64,000 bases of DNA from Linderina pennispora (lineage: Eukaryota; Kickxellomycota; Kickxellomycetes; Kickxellales; Kickxellaceae), in the NCBI RefSeq assembly GCF_002104995.1, contig NW_024468282.1:1-64000 (forward strand), read 5' to 3'. Made by a program: the position numbers and the translations under genes. Under the pieces are notes generated by a model. The model searched no databases. It was not told where the DNA came from and saw only the letters and a program-made list of their open reading frames with translations. Below are positions 1 to 16,655 of this stretch, in pieces. How positions within the stretch are numbered: the stretch's first letter is position 1; each line of letters opens with the position of its first letter.

Positions 1-301
1 TGTTCTATGGATCTTTATCCATGCCGGCTTATTCACGCCGGTTTATTCGCAGTCATTTTCATTATCCCCAGCATTCTAGCAGCCTGTCTAGAGCCACCTG
101 TCTTCTCAAGCCTAAGCATGCTAGAGCTTGCTTTAAAAAAGATTACACAGTCCTGAGTCATAAGATTGGCCACTCTGGTTTCCGGATACACATGGCCGCA
201 TAGCGTGAACCGTGGGTTGTTGGACTTTTTCCCCCACCTTGCTTCGCTTCTTCTAGTCCCTTTTGCTGTTTGCTCAATTGGAATTTATACTTTCTTTGCA
301 G

Positions 302-4759
<4,458 letters not shown>

Positions 4760-4825
4760 ATTCGTTACTAAGTGCACAAAAGACAGAAGTAGGTGGTTAG
4801 AACATATGCTTGCAGGTAAATAGAC

Positions 4826-4876
4826 AGATGGAGATGTGTGGAGATGTGGGTGTGGTGTGGTGTGTGGGGTGGATAT
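4826..4876. repeat. GT-rich simple sequence
   Basis: Irregular run of GATGTGTGG and GTGTGG units between the convergent ABCC and glutamate-cysteine ligase genes. It probably lies in the 3' untranslated or terminator zone of one of them. No function can be read from it. Confidence 0.5.
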
Positions 4877-4914
4877 CAATATAAGAGATGCTGGTGCAGT
4901 GTGGGGCTGGCGAA

Positions 4915-7900
4915 CTATCCCAGGAGCTCGGGCGCCTTGATTTTGCCGTCCTCAATGTCATGAAGCGTGCGCATAAGGTCGTAGTTAACAGACGGCGGGA
5001 CGATCGAGTCCTGGCGGTAGTCTGGGTGCTTCTGCACAAAGCCCCTTATGTACGCGGCCAGGGTGGATGTCTGTCCCTTGGCACGGTTCTCGATCAGCTT
5101 CAGCTGCTGGCGCAGCTTGATCTCGACGTCCAGCTCCAGCTGCAGGGAGCTCAGGTACGAGCGCACGGCGTTCAGGAGACCGACGACGCGGAACTGCGGC
5201 GCACCGTTCATGATCTCGTCGAGCGTCAGCTCAATGTACTCTGCGGTGTATGGCTGGCTGTCACGAGCGTCGACGAGGACGGGGCGCGGCGGTCCCTGAC
5301 CATGAAGCCCGACTGGCCCCTCCTGGCAGCGGGCGCGTCCTTGGCAGCGGCAGCAGCCATGCGGCGCCAGATCCTACCGGAGCCGCCAGACTTGCCGTCG
5401 CGGCCCGTGTACAGGTCGCGGCGGAACAGGAACACCTGCTCCTTGGCAGCATTGACCCTCTGGGCGCGCGGTTTCTCGTCCATCATCGAAATAGGCAAAT
5501 AGAGGTTGAGGCGGAACGACAGGATGGCGCGGCTCAGCAGGACCATGAATGTGATGAGCGCGGCGTTCTCCTCGTCGGTCAGCTGGACCTCGAGCGACAT
5601 GAACTCGACCTCCCAGCCGCTGCCGGTCTTGATGTTGGGCGGATACAGGCAGACGTTCTGGCGGTTGCATCCGAGGAAGCGCTTGAAGTGCTCCTGGCCG
5701 TTCGACTCGGCCTTGCTGTCCTTCTTTGTCTGCTGCAGGAGATGGTCGGAGGCATAGTGAAGGTCGCGGATGAACAGCCGCGAGACATGCTTGGCCAGCA
5801 GGTCGTCGACTCCGCCCTCGCGCATTTTCCAGTACGAGTGTCGTCGTACATGTACTGGCCGTCGTTGAATTCCGGCCGGAACGACAGATCGGCGCTGCGT
5901 GGGCCGGGGCTGAGCAAAACATCAACTGTGCCGAAGCGCGACTTGTGGAGCATGCCCTTGGCCGTCGTGATGGGCTACAGGCAGGTGCGGTTTTTGGTGT
6001 TTGCGCAACATGTTTAGTATCGAGTGATAATACTGTGGCAGCCAAGACTTGGTGCTGCATGTGCGACATGAGATGGGCCATAGCCATCCGATGTTTCCGA
6101 TGATACCTACCACTATTCCGCGTTCCTGGGCCGAGCGGTCGTCGACAGCGCTGCACTGTGTGTTCCAGTAGCAATCGCGGTTGGTCAAGTGTCCCCGCAC
6201 GATGGAGTGGCAGCAGTGAGGGCTAGCTACAGATTGAAGCAAGAATCCACTCTGGTTAGCCAGCAGGACTGTGCTGTTTTCGAGGGGCTGTGTGCGAACC
6301 TGCCAAGCATTCGCCTGAAATCGCCAGCACCGAGTTTTTTTTTTGTTCTCGTCTGCGAGAGCAAAAGGGGCAATACGTACCATGATAGCGCTCATTGGCG
6401 CCAGATTGTCGTAGAGGATGCGGGCTTCCTCGAGGTCAGCAGCGCACATTGTGACACGCAGAACGCCGCCGCTACCGATTCCAAACAGCGGCGAGTCCAG
6501 GAACAGACAGCTGTCGTCGATTCGCCCTCGGGCACACCGCGTCACTGCAAAGTTCCGAAGCGCCGCTGGCCGCATCCCAGGCAGCAGCTCCTGCGGCTTC
6601 GCATCACGAGCATGCATGCGGAGTCGCGGCCATTGGCGCGGTCTGGCGTGGAGGCGCCCAGGACGGGTCGACAAATGGCCACGGCGTGTTGGTATCGTGG
6701 AAGACAGGCACGCTGGTCAGCGGCACCTCGCCGCGCCGGTCGCTGATCCCGTTGATCTCGAGGGTGAATGGCGGCACTGCATTGAGGGTGTCGTCGGACA
6801 GCAGCTTGCTGTGCAGGAGCGGTCCGTCGAGCGAGCCCTGGTCCTCAATGTACGAGCCGGCACCCAGCAGCGGGAACTGGCTGATGGACAGCAGCATCTC
6901 GTCGGGCGCCAGGCGGCTCTTGATTTCCTCGCGCCGGCTCCTTAGACTCTCGGGCAGCTCGTACACAAAGTTGGTTCAGCGAGAAGTTGCGAAAATAGTA
7001 CGGCGAGCCTAAAATAAAACAACACGCACATGTGTATTTCTGATTAGCAAATGGCAATGTCAATCCCCTGCCGCTGGGCACAGAGGCACAACGGCGCATA
7101 TGTCATTCTTGGCGCTCCGTCCCGCCGTCCCTCCCTCCAAAAATAGTGCACGCTGTATGCACAGAATCTTGGCTCGGACAATGCCTAGCCGCTGCATGTA
7201 TGACGCCAGGCAGCAAACACGCACCGCCCGCCCCTGCCTGAATGCTGCCTGCTCTTTGAACGGAGAGAAAGCGTAAATCGGATCGACCGCTTTCGTCGTC
7301 CGAAGCCCAGCCAACCTCGATCAGGAAGGAAGGAGGCCGCTGTAGGATTCGATTGGTGCTGGGGCGGACTCGCCTTTTGTTTGGAGCTCATCTGGTGTAT
7401 TCGCTGAAGTATGCAGGCAGCGCTCCTCTTTCATATGCTGCAGGCGAGCGAGTGGCGGGAGCCGCTTCGGCTCGCAGCAGAAAATCGGCATGAGATTTTC
7501 GGTTGCTGTTTGGCAGTGTACAGGCAAGAAAAGAAAAAAGCAACTAGCAGCTGAAGCAGGTCATGGGGTGCAAGAGCATCGCCAGAAACACACAGCACAC
7601 AGCACACAGGCAGCTGCCATTCCGGCCACATCCGGGCGGGGGCACCACCGCTGCCTCATGGATGAGGGATGGGCTGCATCGTGCAGCGCATAAGGTCATC
7701 CGAGCAGCTGCATAACGGCGGAAGGGAGATGTTGGCAGCCCCCGCCGACAAAGGGCGGCTATGAACGGGAGCGGCACAAATAGCGGCATAAAAAGGAAGG
7801 AGCCACGCCTTCCTTGTCGCCCCATGGCAGAACTTACATCTCATGGCAAACTTGGCGTGAGCTGGGCGCCAGCAGGTTCGGAAGAAGTCCTGGGAAGGCC

Positions 7901-8671
7901 CCGCGCGATCCTTATTTTGGGTGTACGGATGGAGCGTCCTGAGCGACGGATCAGCTTCGCATCCAAGGTCGGCTAGTATGCCTGGAGCCCGCGGACTCAG
8001 TGTGGCCCGCTTTGCTGTGTCGTCACGCTTGACCACCACATACCCCATCTACCGTATATGCCAAGGGAAAAAATGGTGTGATAAATTCCACGCAGGTGGG
8101 AAAAAACCTGAATACAGAAGTCATTTTATGGCGACAAAAAATTTTCATTTGCCATTCCACGAGCCTGGCCATAACGGGAAAAACAGATTTGGGCGCAAAC
8201 TACGTCAGTGGTGGGGAGTAGAGGGGAGAGAAAACCGCATGTCTGCCGCTAGCTGCATGCAGGGTAGAATAGGGAGAGGGCAGAATAGAAAGGGCAAATA
8301 AAATTGGCGCGAACAGGACGGGGTCACAGCTGACAGGAATGACCTGTCATGAGTCTGCATGATCGCTGGGAAGGAGGGCCATGAGGAGCAGGGCAAATGA
8401 AGCCCGGAGCGAGTTCAGGAACTGGCTGATTTCATGCCCATGCCTCTGCTTCCCCCCCCCCGCTGCCCTTGCAGTGTGCGCCCGGGGCGAGCGCCAGCAT
8501 GGTTATTAATGGAAGCGCACTTACCGTCTCGTGCCAGACAAAGTCCTTTGCCTTGTTCTTCTGCGATGCACGCCAGGCCTCGATGAATTGGTCCGTGGCC
8601 TGCTTGCGAATGGCATCCATCCACGGGAGTATCTCCTGCCACGAGTACGCGGGCATCTCGGTACGGGTCAT
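4915..8671 (-). CDS. GSH1: Glutamate-cysteine ligase catalytic subunit (GSH1/GCLC), spliced and frameshifted
   Basis: First and rate-limiting enzyme of glutathione synthesis, joining glutamate and cysteine with ATP in the cytosol. Recognisable blocks on the minus strand: PAYSWQEILPW (8671-8520, first exon, donor GTAAGT), YVVVKRDD (near 8047), the block ending GISDRRGE then VPVFHDTNTP (7009-6605), DCYWNTQCSAVDDR (near 6140), FEVQL-type block SLEVQLTDEENAALI (near 5580) and the C-terminal HPDYRQDS block (near 5000). A clear intron runs from about 6087 to 5975 (GTAGGT to CTGTAG). Frame breaks occur near 6975, 6620, 6205, 5826 and 5275; those at 6975, 6205 and 5826 are explained by one base too many or too few in a short run. 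The N-terminal third is odd: the motif equivalent to WGDEVEY reads WHETMGY in my best splice, and no exon for HPEYGRYMLEATP was found. The C-terminal identity is firm; the exon 1-2 structure is tentative. Confidence 0.82.
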
Positions 8672-11327
8672 GGGGGAAAATGCAACAGTGGCTCTGGGCG
8701 CAGGCGCTGTGGGTTGGGTTGGGTGCTTCTAGAGTGAGTGCTGCTGTTCGTGGTTTAGTCAGCAGAGATAGCCATAAAGTATTTGAAATGGAAAGATAGC
8801 AGACAAGAAAAAAGCTTATTGTAGCAGGGCGAGAAAAGGAAAAAGAGGAGTAGACCCACATTTTTAATTCGGTGCGCCCTGGCTCTCCCCTTTTAAATCG
8901 CATGGTGGCCAGGAATTAAAAAAAAAGCGAGGGGGGTCTGCACTCCTCCCCTTAGAAGGGCTCTTCACAGCCCTTTTCTGTCCTGACAGTAGTTTCGATT
9001 GGCTCGCAGGCTGCCTTCTGCCATTTTAAAGTTGGCTGCCAAAACGGCAGGCAAAAAAGTTGCAAGAAACAGGTCGGTCTTTGCCCATTTGTTTTTTTGC
9101 AAATAAAACGCCCAAGCTGGGCCATCCCTCCCATCGCCGCTCCCCTTGTTCTGCCCATGAACAAGCCCGCCCAGTGAGACACCAAGATTTGCTGCTCCCA
9201 CAGCCCGGTGGCGCCACAAAGGGTTGCCACTCTTGGGCACGTCCGGTTACACAGCAACGAACCACTTCTTATTTCCATCTTTGTCCATCCAGTAGGCCTT
9301 ATGATGCCGTGTGCGTGAACACGGGGAGCAGGGGGATGGCCAGTAGAAAGCAGACATTGCGCAGTATCCATGTTAGGACAGCCGGGGCCGGCGATACCTC
9401 TGAGAAGCCCACGGAGAGGCTGCTGACCGTTGTTGTTTTCGGTGCGCCACAGCCATATTGTAGTTAGATTCCGCCTGCATGGCCGACCAGAACTGGGTGT
9501 CCGCAGCAGTTTCGGGGCCCGGTACCAAGCATAACCAAGCCCAGCTATATTTAAAGCGCTTTTTTTTCCCTGGGCTACCGACCACGCATATTTCAAGCCA
9601 TCTGCGAATCCCACCAGCCAGACACCTCGACGATCTCATCGCCATCTTGCGCATTCTCGGATTGCCCCCAGAGTTCGGAACGCACGTTTTGGGCTGAACT
9701 AGTTCTTTGTGTCTTTTTTTTTTTCTGATGAGGATGAGGCGCCTCCCCAGTTATGCGTGCGCTGCATGTTGACGTTGACATCGCGTCACCGGAATGCATT
9801 GGTTGATGTCATCATCATAGGCGATCGGTGCACGAGCCCAGGAGATTCGCACACATAGAGCTCCCAGGCACGTCACAAAGTCAGCGAAGCTGTCTCCTGG
9901 GATAGCCGACTGTGTGAATGCCTGGCGGAAGGCATGGTGCAAGCGCTGCCCATTATGCAATGGCATGTGTCGCCAGCCGGGACGCAAGCCATAGCCCGCC
10001 ACCGAGCTCCAGGCAATATTGTCCCTTGCACGAATAGTGTTCTTTACCTAGACTGTAGCCCCCCGCCAATCTCGAGTCAAGACACGCTGGACTGTTGGCT
10101 GCTGTATATTTTGATGGGGAGGGGTCAATTTGAGGCTCAACTGTAAGCACACTATTGCTTGCCCCTGCTATTACCCGCAGGCAATGGCAGAATGGAGCAA
10201 TGCACTGCAGCCCTTGCCAGACATGCAATGGCACCGGGCCAGCAATTTCATCGCTCTATGCAGCCAGTGCTGCTGCTGCTATGCCGGGGTTTGTGGCTTC
10301 CATGGAACGCGCTGGCATGTGCAGACCATGGCGGACAAACCACCAAACTGCGACCAATCCCACCAACCCCAAAAATGAGATTCGATGCTAGATTTGTCCG
10401 ATGCGGACAACGCACCAATTCCGAATAGTGGTGACACGGCCGTGGTACATTGAAGTAGATATGGAGAGAAGGCTGATTTGCTTTTGGAAACACCTGGCAT
10501 GACCCTTGTATTGCTGTTGGAAGATGGGTGGTGCGTACCACTGCCAGCAGCAGACCGATCGCATAGAGCTTGCAGCAGGTGGCTGTAGTTTGGTAGATAC
10601 CATATTGCATGCTTTGGAGGGTATCCATGTTTCATTGGTATTCATGATGTACAGGCATTTGATTCGAGGAGCCGATTATCGGATGGATACCAGCTGCTTG
10701 AGTATTGGCGAAGGCGAGGGAGAGGGCTGCCATGCGTGCATGTCTAGCGAGTGCTTTTACAGTACTTTGACGTCATTAACTGGCAGCCACCTATACAGTG
10801 TCAGAAACTGTATTGTTGGCCACATTGTGCAAGGGGTGCTGATTTCCGGGCATTGCTTTTTTGATGGCAAACGAAACCGATCGATTCTCTAGCCTCGCAG
10901 TATTCAACCAAAGTCCCCATCATTGTGATCCCAAGAATACTGCTTGTTTGGTACTATTTGCCTGTGAACATCAAATTGACTCAATTGTAGAGGCTGGTGG
11001 GTGTATGGATTATTAGGCACACAAAGGCACTGGTACACGCTGCATCGTGTGGCAACGTGTATTTTGGGCACACGCTCAATAATGACCAGAGTCTGTACAT
11101 ATGAAGGCCCTTGTTGATATTTCCAAAACACTCGTTTTCAGAGAGCGCAGGGGATCAGGTAGCAGCATAATCGAATATCAGTGCAAATCCATAACCCACA
11201 TCGGCAGCAACGAAGCGCCCCTCTCCAAGGCAGCGGGGTCGGATCAGGGTAGCGAGGAAAAATGACCAAATATCATCATCTCTCCCGCTGACTCGGACTC
11301 AACCATCCGCAAAAATACCAGTAGAAA
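8672..11327. other. Gene-poor interval, no supported gene
   Basis: About 2.6 kb between the GCL start and NDUFAF7. Open frames of 60-220 codons exist on both strands, but none shows a recognisable domain or composition different from its shadow frames. Short T runs (near 9560 and 9715) and an A run (near 8920) occur. The promoter of NDUFAF7 must lie just upstream of 11328. Confidence 0.5.
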
Positions 11328-12846
11328 ATGGCATCGTTTGTGGCGACGGCCAGCAGCAGGGTGTGGCGGCAATCGGCGCTGAAGGTTAATGCATCGGCAG
11401 TTGCCCGATCCGGCTTGCGGAACATGTCAACCAAGAAGCCCATTAGGAAGCCCAAGAAGGAGCCCAAGAAGCTCAAGGAGCAGGAAATTCCGGCAGTGCC
11501 GTTCAAGGGGTACCTGGAGACGACCCAGGAGATTCTGCGCATGCCCACAACAACGGCCGATCCGAGCATCTCCTACAGGCGTGTTGACGCAGCATACTGT
11601 GCGCAAAAGTTCACAAAGCCGCCCAAGAACGTACTGATGCTGACCCGCGATTTCATCCACGACTCGCTCTACAACCCTTCGTACGGATACTTTTCCAAGC
11701 AGGCACTGATTTTCTCGCCGCCAACACCATACCCGTTTGGCGAGTTGCGTGACTCAGCCGATCTGCTAAAGACGATAGGGAGGCAGTACGAGGAGATCGA
11801 GCGTGAGCTGGACGATGTGCGCAACATTCCGAAGCAGCTGTGGCACACGCCGACCGAGATTCTGAAGCCCTGGTACGGGTACTCAGTGGCTAGCCATATC
11901 GTGAAGCAGTACAAGCGGGATGTCGAGGCAGGGAAGCATAGCGAGCCGCTGACAGTGTTCGAAATGGGCGGTGGTAACGGCACGCTGATGATGAACATCC
12001 TCGACTATGTGCGCGATACCGAGCCCGAGATCTATGCCAGCATGGAGTACAATTTAATTGAGATCAGCTCCAAGCTTGTTCGGCACCAGCTCAGCCAGCA
12101 GACACGCGACCGCAAGGTGCCGCACACCAACGTCAACATTATCAACAAATCGGTGTTTGAGTGGGACGAGGTTGTCGACAAGCACTGCTACTTTGTGGCC
12201 ATGGAGGTCATTGACAATTTTGCTCACGACGTGGTGCGCTACGACTTTGACACCAGCGAGCCGTACCAGGCCATGGTGCGCGTCTATGACGATGGCGAGT
12301 TCGAGGAATGCTACGAGAGGATCAGCGATCCATTGGTCCGCGACTACCTTGCTGTTCGCACATCGCTTTACGAGTCCTCCGTACAAGACGCCGGCGATTC
12401 CGTCATCCACTTACCGGACACTGCGCAACTGGCTGCCGCTACCACCGAACCTTACCAAGGCCGAGTTTATTCCGACGCAGGCGTTCCAGTTCTGCAGGAT
12501 CCTAAGCAAATACTTCCCGCACCACCGGCTGGTGCTCAGCGATTTCTTCACATTGCCGGACACCGTGCCAAATGCAGTCGATGCGCCAGTGGTGCAGACG
12601 AGGTTCTCTGGAGCCATGGTGCCATGCGAGACATATCTGGTGCAGCCAGGGTGGTTCGATATCTTCTTCCCAACCAACTTTGAGCTGCTGAGCCGAATGT
12701 ACGATGCAGTGAGAGGCGGCAAGTCGCGGGTGTGCACGCAGAGGCAGTTTGCCAAGGAGAACGCCGACCTGGACAAGACGCGCACGCGCTCGGGCGAGAA
12801 CCCGATGCTGGACTTTTACGAGAACAACAAGTTCCTCCTATCATGA
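11328..12846 (+). CDS. NDUFAF7/MidA-type mitochondrial protein arginine methyltransferase, one frameshift
   Basis: Complex I assembly factor that dimethylates an arginine of the NDUFS2 subunit in the mitochondrial matrix. Residues 1-50 are basic with Ser and Ala, as in a matrix targeting sequence, followed by a Lys/Pro-rich stretch. The SAM-binding motif I is VFEMGGGNGTL (near 11960), followed by the acidic segment YNLIEISSKL. The reading frame opened at 11328 carries the protein to about 12400. The homologous C-terminal half (FIPTQAFQF, LSDFFTLPDTVP, VQTRFSGAMVP) continues in another frame to the stop at 12846. A single indel between about 12350 and 12450 explains this, and I treat it as a likely consensus error. 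The gene converges on the BCKDH E2 gene, 56 bp away. Confidence 0.85.
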
Positions 12847-12901
12847 GCAGCAGGGTCTAAGATATGCTTTTTCTTGGAATATAGATACTCTAGGTCTGTT
12901 T

Positions 12902-14459
12902 TTACTTGAGGTTGGCCAGCATGATCTCCGGGTGCTCGATCAGCTGCTTGAACAGGGTTGCGTAGCGTGCCATGGTGGCGCCGTCGATAACGCGGTGGTC
13001 GGCGGACCAGCTGGCAACAAGAATATGCTTGGGCACGACCTTCTCCACGACCCTACCGTCCTCGACCACCGACTCGTAGCGCGGCAGGCGCTGGGTCTTG
13101 CCGATGGCGCCGATGCAGACCTCCGAGCTGACGACAACCGGGCTTAGATATGTCCCACCGATCATGCCGACATTGGACAAGGTAAAAGTGCCGCCCTTCA
13201 GATCAGCGCCGCTGATGGCGCCGCTCTTGCCCTTGTTGACCAGGTGCTGCAGCTCGGCAGCAATCTCGATCAGCGACTTTGTCTGCACGTTCTTGATGTT
13301 CGGCACGATCAGGCCGCCCGGCGTATCCATGGCCACGCCGATATTGTGTGCTGCGCGGTACAGCAGCCTCGGCGCTCCGTCATTGATGACCTTGGCATTC
13401 AGGATCGGGTACTTGGCAAGCGCCAGTGACGTGGCCTTGATGAAGAATGGCATGTACGAGAGCTTGGTGATCGGGGCGTCGGCGTCACTGCCCAGGTAGC
13501 TGTTGATGCGCGTGCGTGCCTGCATCAGCGCATCCAGCTCGATCTCGTCCTTGAACCGGAAGTGCGGGATGCCCAGCGACTCCGTCATGCTCTTGAACAT
13601 GGCTCGCTGGATCGGCGTCAGCGACTGCTCGCGGTCCGGTCCCAGTGACCACAGCCGACGCACTGGAGAGCGGCGCATGCGAGGACGTGACTGAGGGGGA
13701 TGTCTGGATGGCGCCGGGAGTCGGGGCACCCGGCGTCTGGGCTGCAGCAGGCGTTGCAGGAGGACCGTTGTTGATGAACCGGAGCACGTCGTCCTTTAGG
13801 ATCCGGCCCTCCTTACCGGTGCCTGGGACAAACTTCAGATCAACACTGTGCTCACGCGCGATCCGACGCACAGCCGGCGTAGCATACACGACGTCGTTGG
13901 TGCGAGAGGCCGAATAGTCGTGCGGCTGCGCCGAAGCGGTCTGCGTCGGCTGATCCACAGGTGTGCTGGGAGCCGCCTGGCTGGGCTGCTTCTCGGCGGC
14001 GGTCTCCTCGGCTGCCGCTTCCTCTACGCTAGCCTCGGCTGGGCCCTCGCCGTCCATTTTGATATCAACGAGCGGCTTGCCGACCAGCGCGATCTCGTTG
14101 TCGCTGTAGTACAGCTTGACCACCTCGCCATCGTACCTTGACGTGATCTCTACTGTGGCCTTGTCGGACGCGACCTCGCAGATCTTGTCAAACTGCGCGA
14201 CCTTATCGCCAGGCTTCACGAACCACTGGATGATCTCGCACTCTGTGATGCCCTCGCCGATGTCAGCCAGGTTGTAGCTGATGGTCTTTGCGAGGGCCGG
14301 CGATGTTTGCAGACCGCGGTACCGGAGCGAACGGGGCGCTGCTACGTGCTTGGGCAGCGAGAGCGTGGCCAGGCTGCGGTGTGATCTAGACGCTTTGGCA
14401 ACAAGGGGAGCAGGCCGCAGCAGGAGAGCGCGCTTGGCGGCTGTGCGAAAAGCAAACAT
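12902..14459 (-). CDS. DBT: Branched-chain alpha-keto acid dehydrogenase E2 (dihydrolipoamide acyltransferase), one frameshift
   Basis: Core acyltransferase of the mitochondrial complex that degrades leucine, isoleucine and valine. It starts at the ATG at 14459 with a basic targeting peptide. The lipoyl domain covers about residues 50-125, with the lipoyl-lysine motif EVASDKATVEI and the DBT-typical DIGEGI and FDKICEV. An Ala/Pro/Thr linker follows, then an E1/E3-binding domain (YATPAVRRIAREH ... GRILKDDVLRF), a second linker and the catalytic domain with active-site DHRVIDGATM near the C-terminus. The frame changes once near 13632, at a GGACCGGACCG stretch inside the second linker. Both sides are well conserved, so one indel restores the protein. 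DBT is favoured over pyruvate dehydrogenase E2 by the ITSRYDG and VGKPLVDI lipoyl flanks. Confidence 0.9.
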
Positions 14460-15000
14460 GGTGTCGATATGTGTATAAAAAGAACAGGAGTGAGTAAAAG
14501 CGAGGGGGCAGATGTAAGCAGCGAGAGAAAGGCGAGAGAAGAGGCATGAGCTGCCTTGTTTATGTATCCGCCTGCCTGCCTCGCTTTGTCTCCGCCTGCG
14601 CCCGCATTGTAAAAACAACCCACTGCCAATTCTTTTGTCGTCCGAGGGTGGGAATGGCGAATTGCTCCGAGAGCGGTTGGCCTGCCTGACGCTGCCGTGG
14701 GAACTGGTTGCTCTATCGTGTAAAATGTTCCCACACGCCAGGCGTGTCACGCGCGGAACGGAGAAAATCACAGAGCTGGCCCGCTGGCTCTGACCAGTCC
14801 GAGCCGAGCTGTGACTGCTGCACCACCGGTGGTGTGTCCGGCACTGCCAGTCCAGATCCACAGCAGCATGCGGGCTGGCCTGTGCACCCCGGCCATTGTG
14901 ACATGAAAGGAAGCGTGCAATTTTTTACTTTTTTTTTTTTAAAGCCAGTGTATGTGTAATAGAACAAGGGGTTTGGGGGTGTGCCTAGCAAGCTTGCCGT

Positions 15001-15213
15001 CTAGTGGTGCTTGTCGCTGGGCTTGGCCGCAAAGTGGTCGTACACACAGTACACGGCAAACAGACCCGTGGCGATTCCGAGTCCCGGGAACATGCCCCGG
15101 AGCTGGGCCATCTTGGAAAAGGACGGGTGGCTACGCCAGGCCTCGCGCCGCGCCCACGGGTCCTTAATGTTCGACTTCTTCGCGTTCTCGATAATCTTGG
15201 CCGGGTCAATCAT
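15001..15213 (-). CDS. NADH:ubiquinone oxidoreductase subunit NDUFB3 (B12)
   Basis: Accessory membrane-arm subunit of mitochondrial complex I. The protein is 70 residues from the ATG at 15213. It carries the family hallmark DPWARREAWR at residues 18-27, then one transmembrane helix (MFPGLGIATGLFAVYCVYDHF) and a His-ended tail, matching the size and layout of NDUFB3. The open frame extends upstream to 15312, but a 3' splice-like TTCACAG just before the ATG suggests a 5' UTR intron, so I chose the inner ATG. The gene is intact, unlike its neighbours at lower coordinates. Confidence 0.85.
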   Translation of the reverse strand: MIDPAKIIENAKKSNIKDPWARREAWRSHPSFSKMAQLRGMFPGLGIATGLFAVYCVYDHFAAKPSDKHH

Positions 15214-16655
15214 TGCCGCTGTGAAGGAGAATTTTGGTGAAATTGAGGTTGTGTAGAGAGGGGGGTTTGCAAATGCAGACCTCGAAATTGCGAAATTGAC
15301 ACGAAAGGGCACAGCAGCACACCTTATCTTAGATTAATGCACTGATCGATCAGCTGGCAATCGAAATCCACTGATCTTGACGCAGAATTATCATCGCGTA
15401 TTTTTGCGGCGGGTTCTCGGCCTAAAGTTTGTGTGTGCGACTGAGCGCAGCTAGCTTGTGCGCCGCTGCCCTTTCGCATTCCCAGGATGCTGCTTGCGGT
15501 CGGTAATGTGCCCAAATCTGGGCCTGGGAGTGACTGTATCTGGCATATGTGCGACGTCTCTACTGCATCCAGCCTGGTGGGGGAAGGCAGACGACACAAG
15601 ACCCGTATGGCTGAGCCGTGACCGCTCATGGGCCCACGTGGGCATCCCTGTGCAAGAACTTTTCGCGTATTCCCTGGAACCTATTCTCCCAAAGCACACT
15701 TGTTGGGCGGTGGCCAGCTACTTGCATGTGAGAGACGTGGTGCCCCCATCGCCACAGTGCTGAAAGTGTGCGCGAATCGGCTCCCCAAACATCACGCTCA
15801 ATGCTGCTGCAGGCGTGAACAGTGCCAAGAGCGCAAGGACGCAGGAGAGAAGTTTCCACATCTCCAGCGCGAAATAGCGATCGACCAGTCTCTTTGACTA
15901 GCACAGCCAGCCCGCTATCAAATGCATCTCCTGGACGGACGGGCTCGCCGCCTTCAATGATAAAAGCAGCTGAGTTGCTTTTCCGCAGAGAATTCAGGAA
16001 GATCGTGCAATCTCTCCGCCGCCGATCCGCACACGCTCCGCAAAGCGCTGGGCCCGGTATGCTAATGAGGAGCAAAGGCGGCGGACGGTGTGGTGTAGCA
16101 ATTGCGCCGTATTTCCATATACCGGGTGTCACGTCGAGTGGTACCTGCCGGGGGCAATACGCTCTTATTGCTGCGCCCTAATTCGACCAGGGCGTCACAG
16201 GCAACAACAAACTGGGCACCAACGAGCAAACATTAAGAGCGTTTCCACAAAAGAAAGGAATCCGTGGAATGTTCTGTGCTCTGCACCGTGGTGGTTGGGC
16301 CAAACACCGCGTAGGACTGGCCCTTTCGCCAGGATAATATAGATAGGACAGACGCTGGGCAGGGTGGCGCGGTTATTGGACAGAGGCATCCAGTTCCTTT
16401 TTTTCTTTACTTTGACCCTCTTACCTCCTGCTCACTTAGCATATATTTTGCAGCCCTTCCATCCGCCAGAGTTAGTGTGCCCTGCCAGCCTTGTTTCTCG
16501 AGCTCTCTCTTTTCTTAAAAATAACCTCGCTCTGACTGCCAGTAACACTGCCCTTCCAAGAACCAGCCCGGTTTCTTTTTTCTTTTCTTCACTACTATTA
16601 TTTTCTTTTCTTCCGGCCTAGAATACCGTATTCTTATATTTTTTAGAACGTTGAA
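15214..16655. other. Intergenic region upstream of NDUFB3 and the HSF gene
   Basis: About 1.4 kb between divergent genes. No ORF here has recognisable features. The last 200 bases before 16656 are rich in CT and T runs, as expected for a fungal 5' leader and promoter. Nothing else is supported. Confidence 0.4.

Noticed and set aside
1-301. A gene at the left edge of the window
   Set aside because: Only short open frames without features; the region looks like the promoter and T-rich leader of the ABCC gene.
8952-9614. 220-codon open frame on the minus strand
   Set aside because: No motif, biased composition typical of non-coding translation, and overlapping frames equally open.
12058-12410. 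Separate gene in the second frame of NDUFAF7
   Set aside because: Only the part after about 12400 in that frame matches the NDUFAF7 family. It is the continuation of one gene after an indel, not an overlapping gene.
13615-13660. A 25-nt GT-AG intron to explain the E2 frame change
   Set aside because: Far below known fungal intron size; one indel in GGACCGGACCG explains the change more simply.
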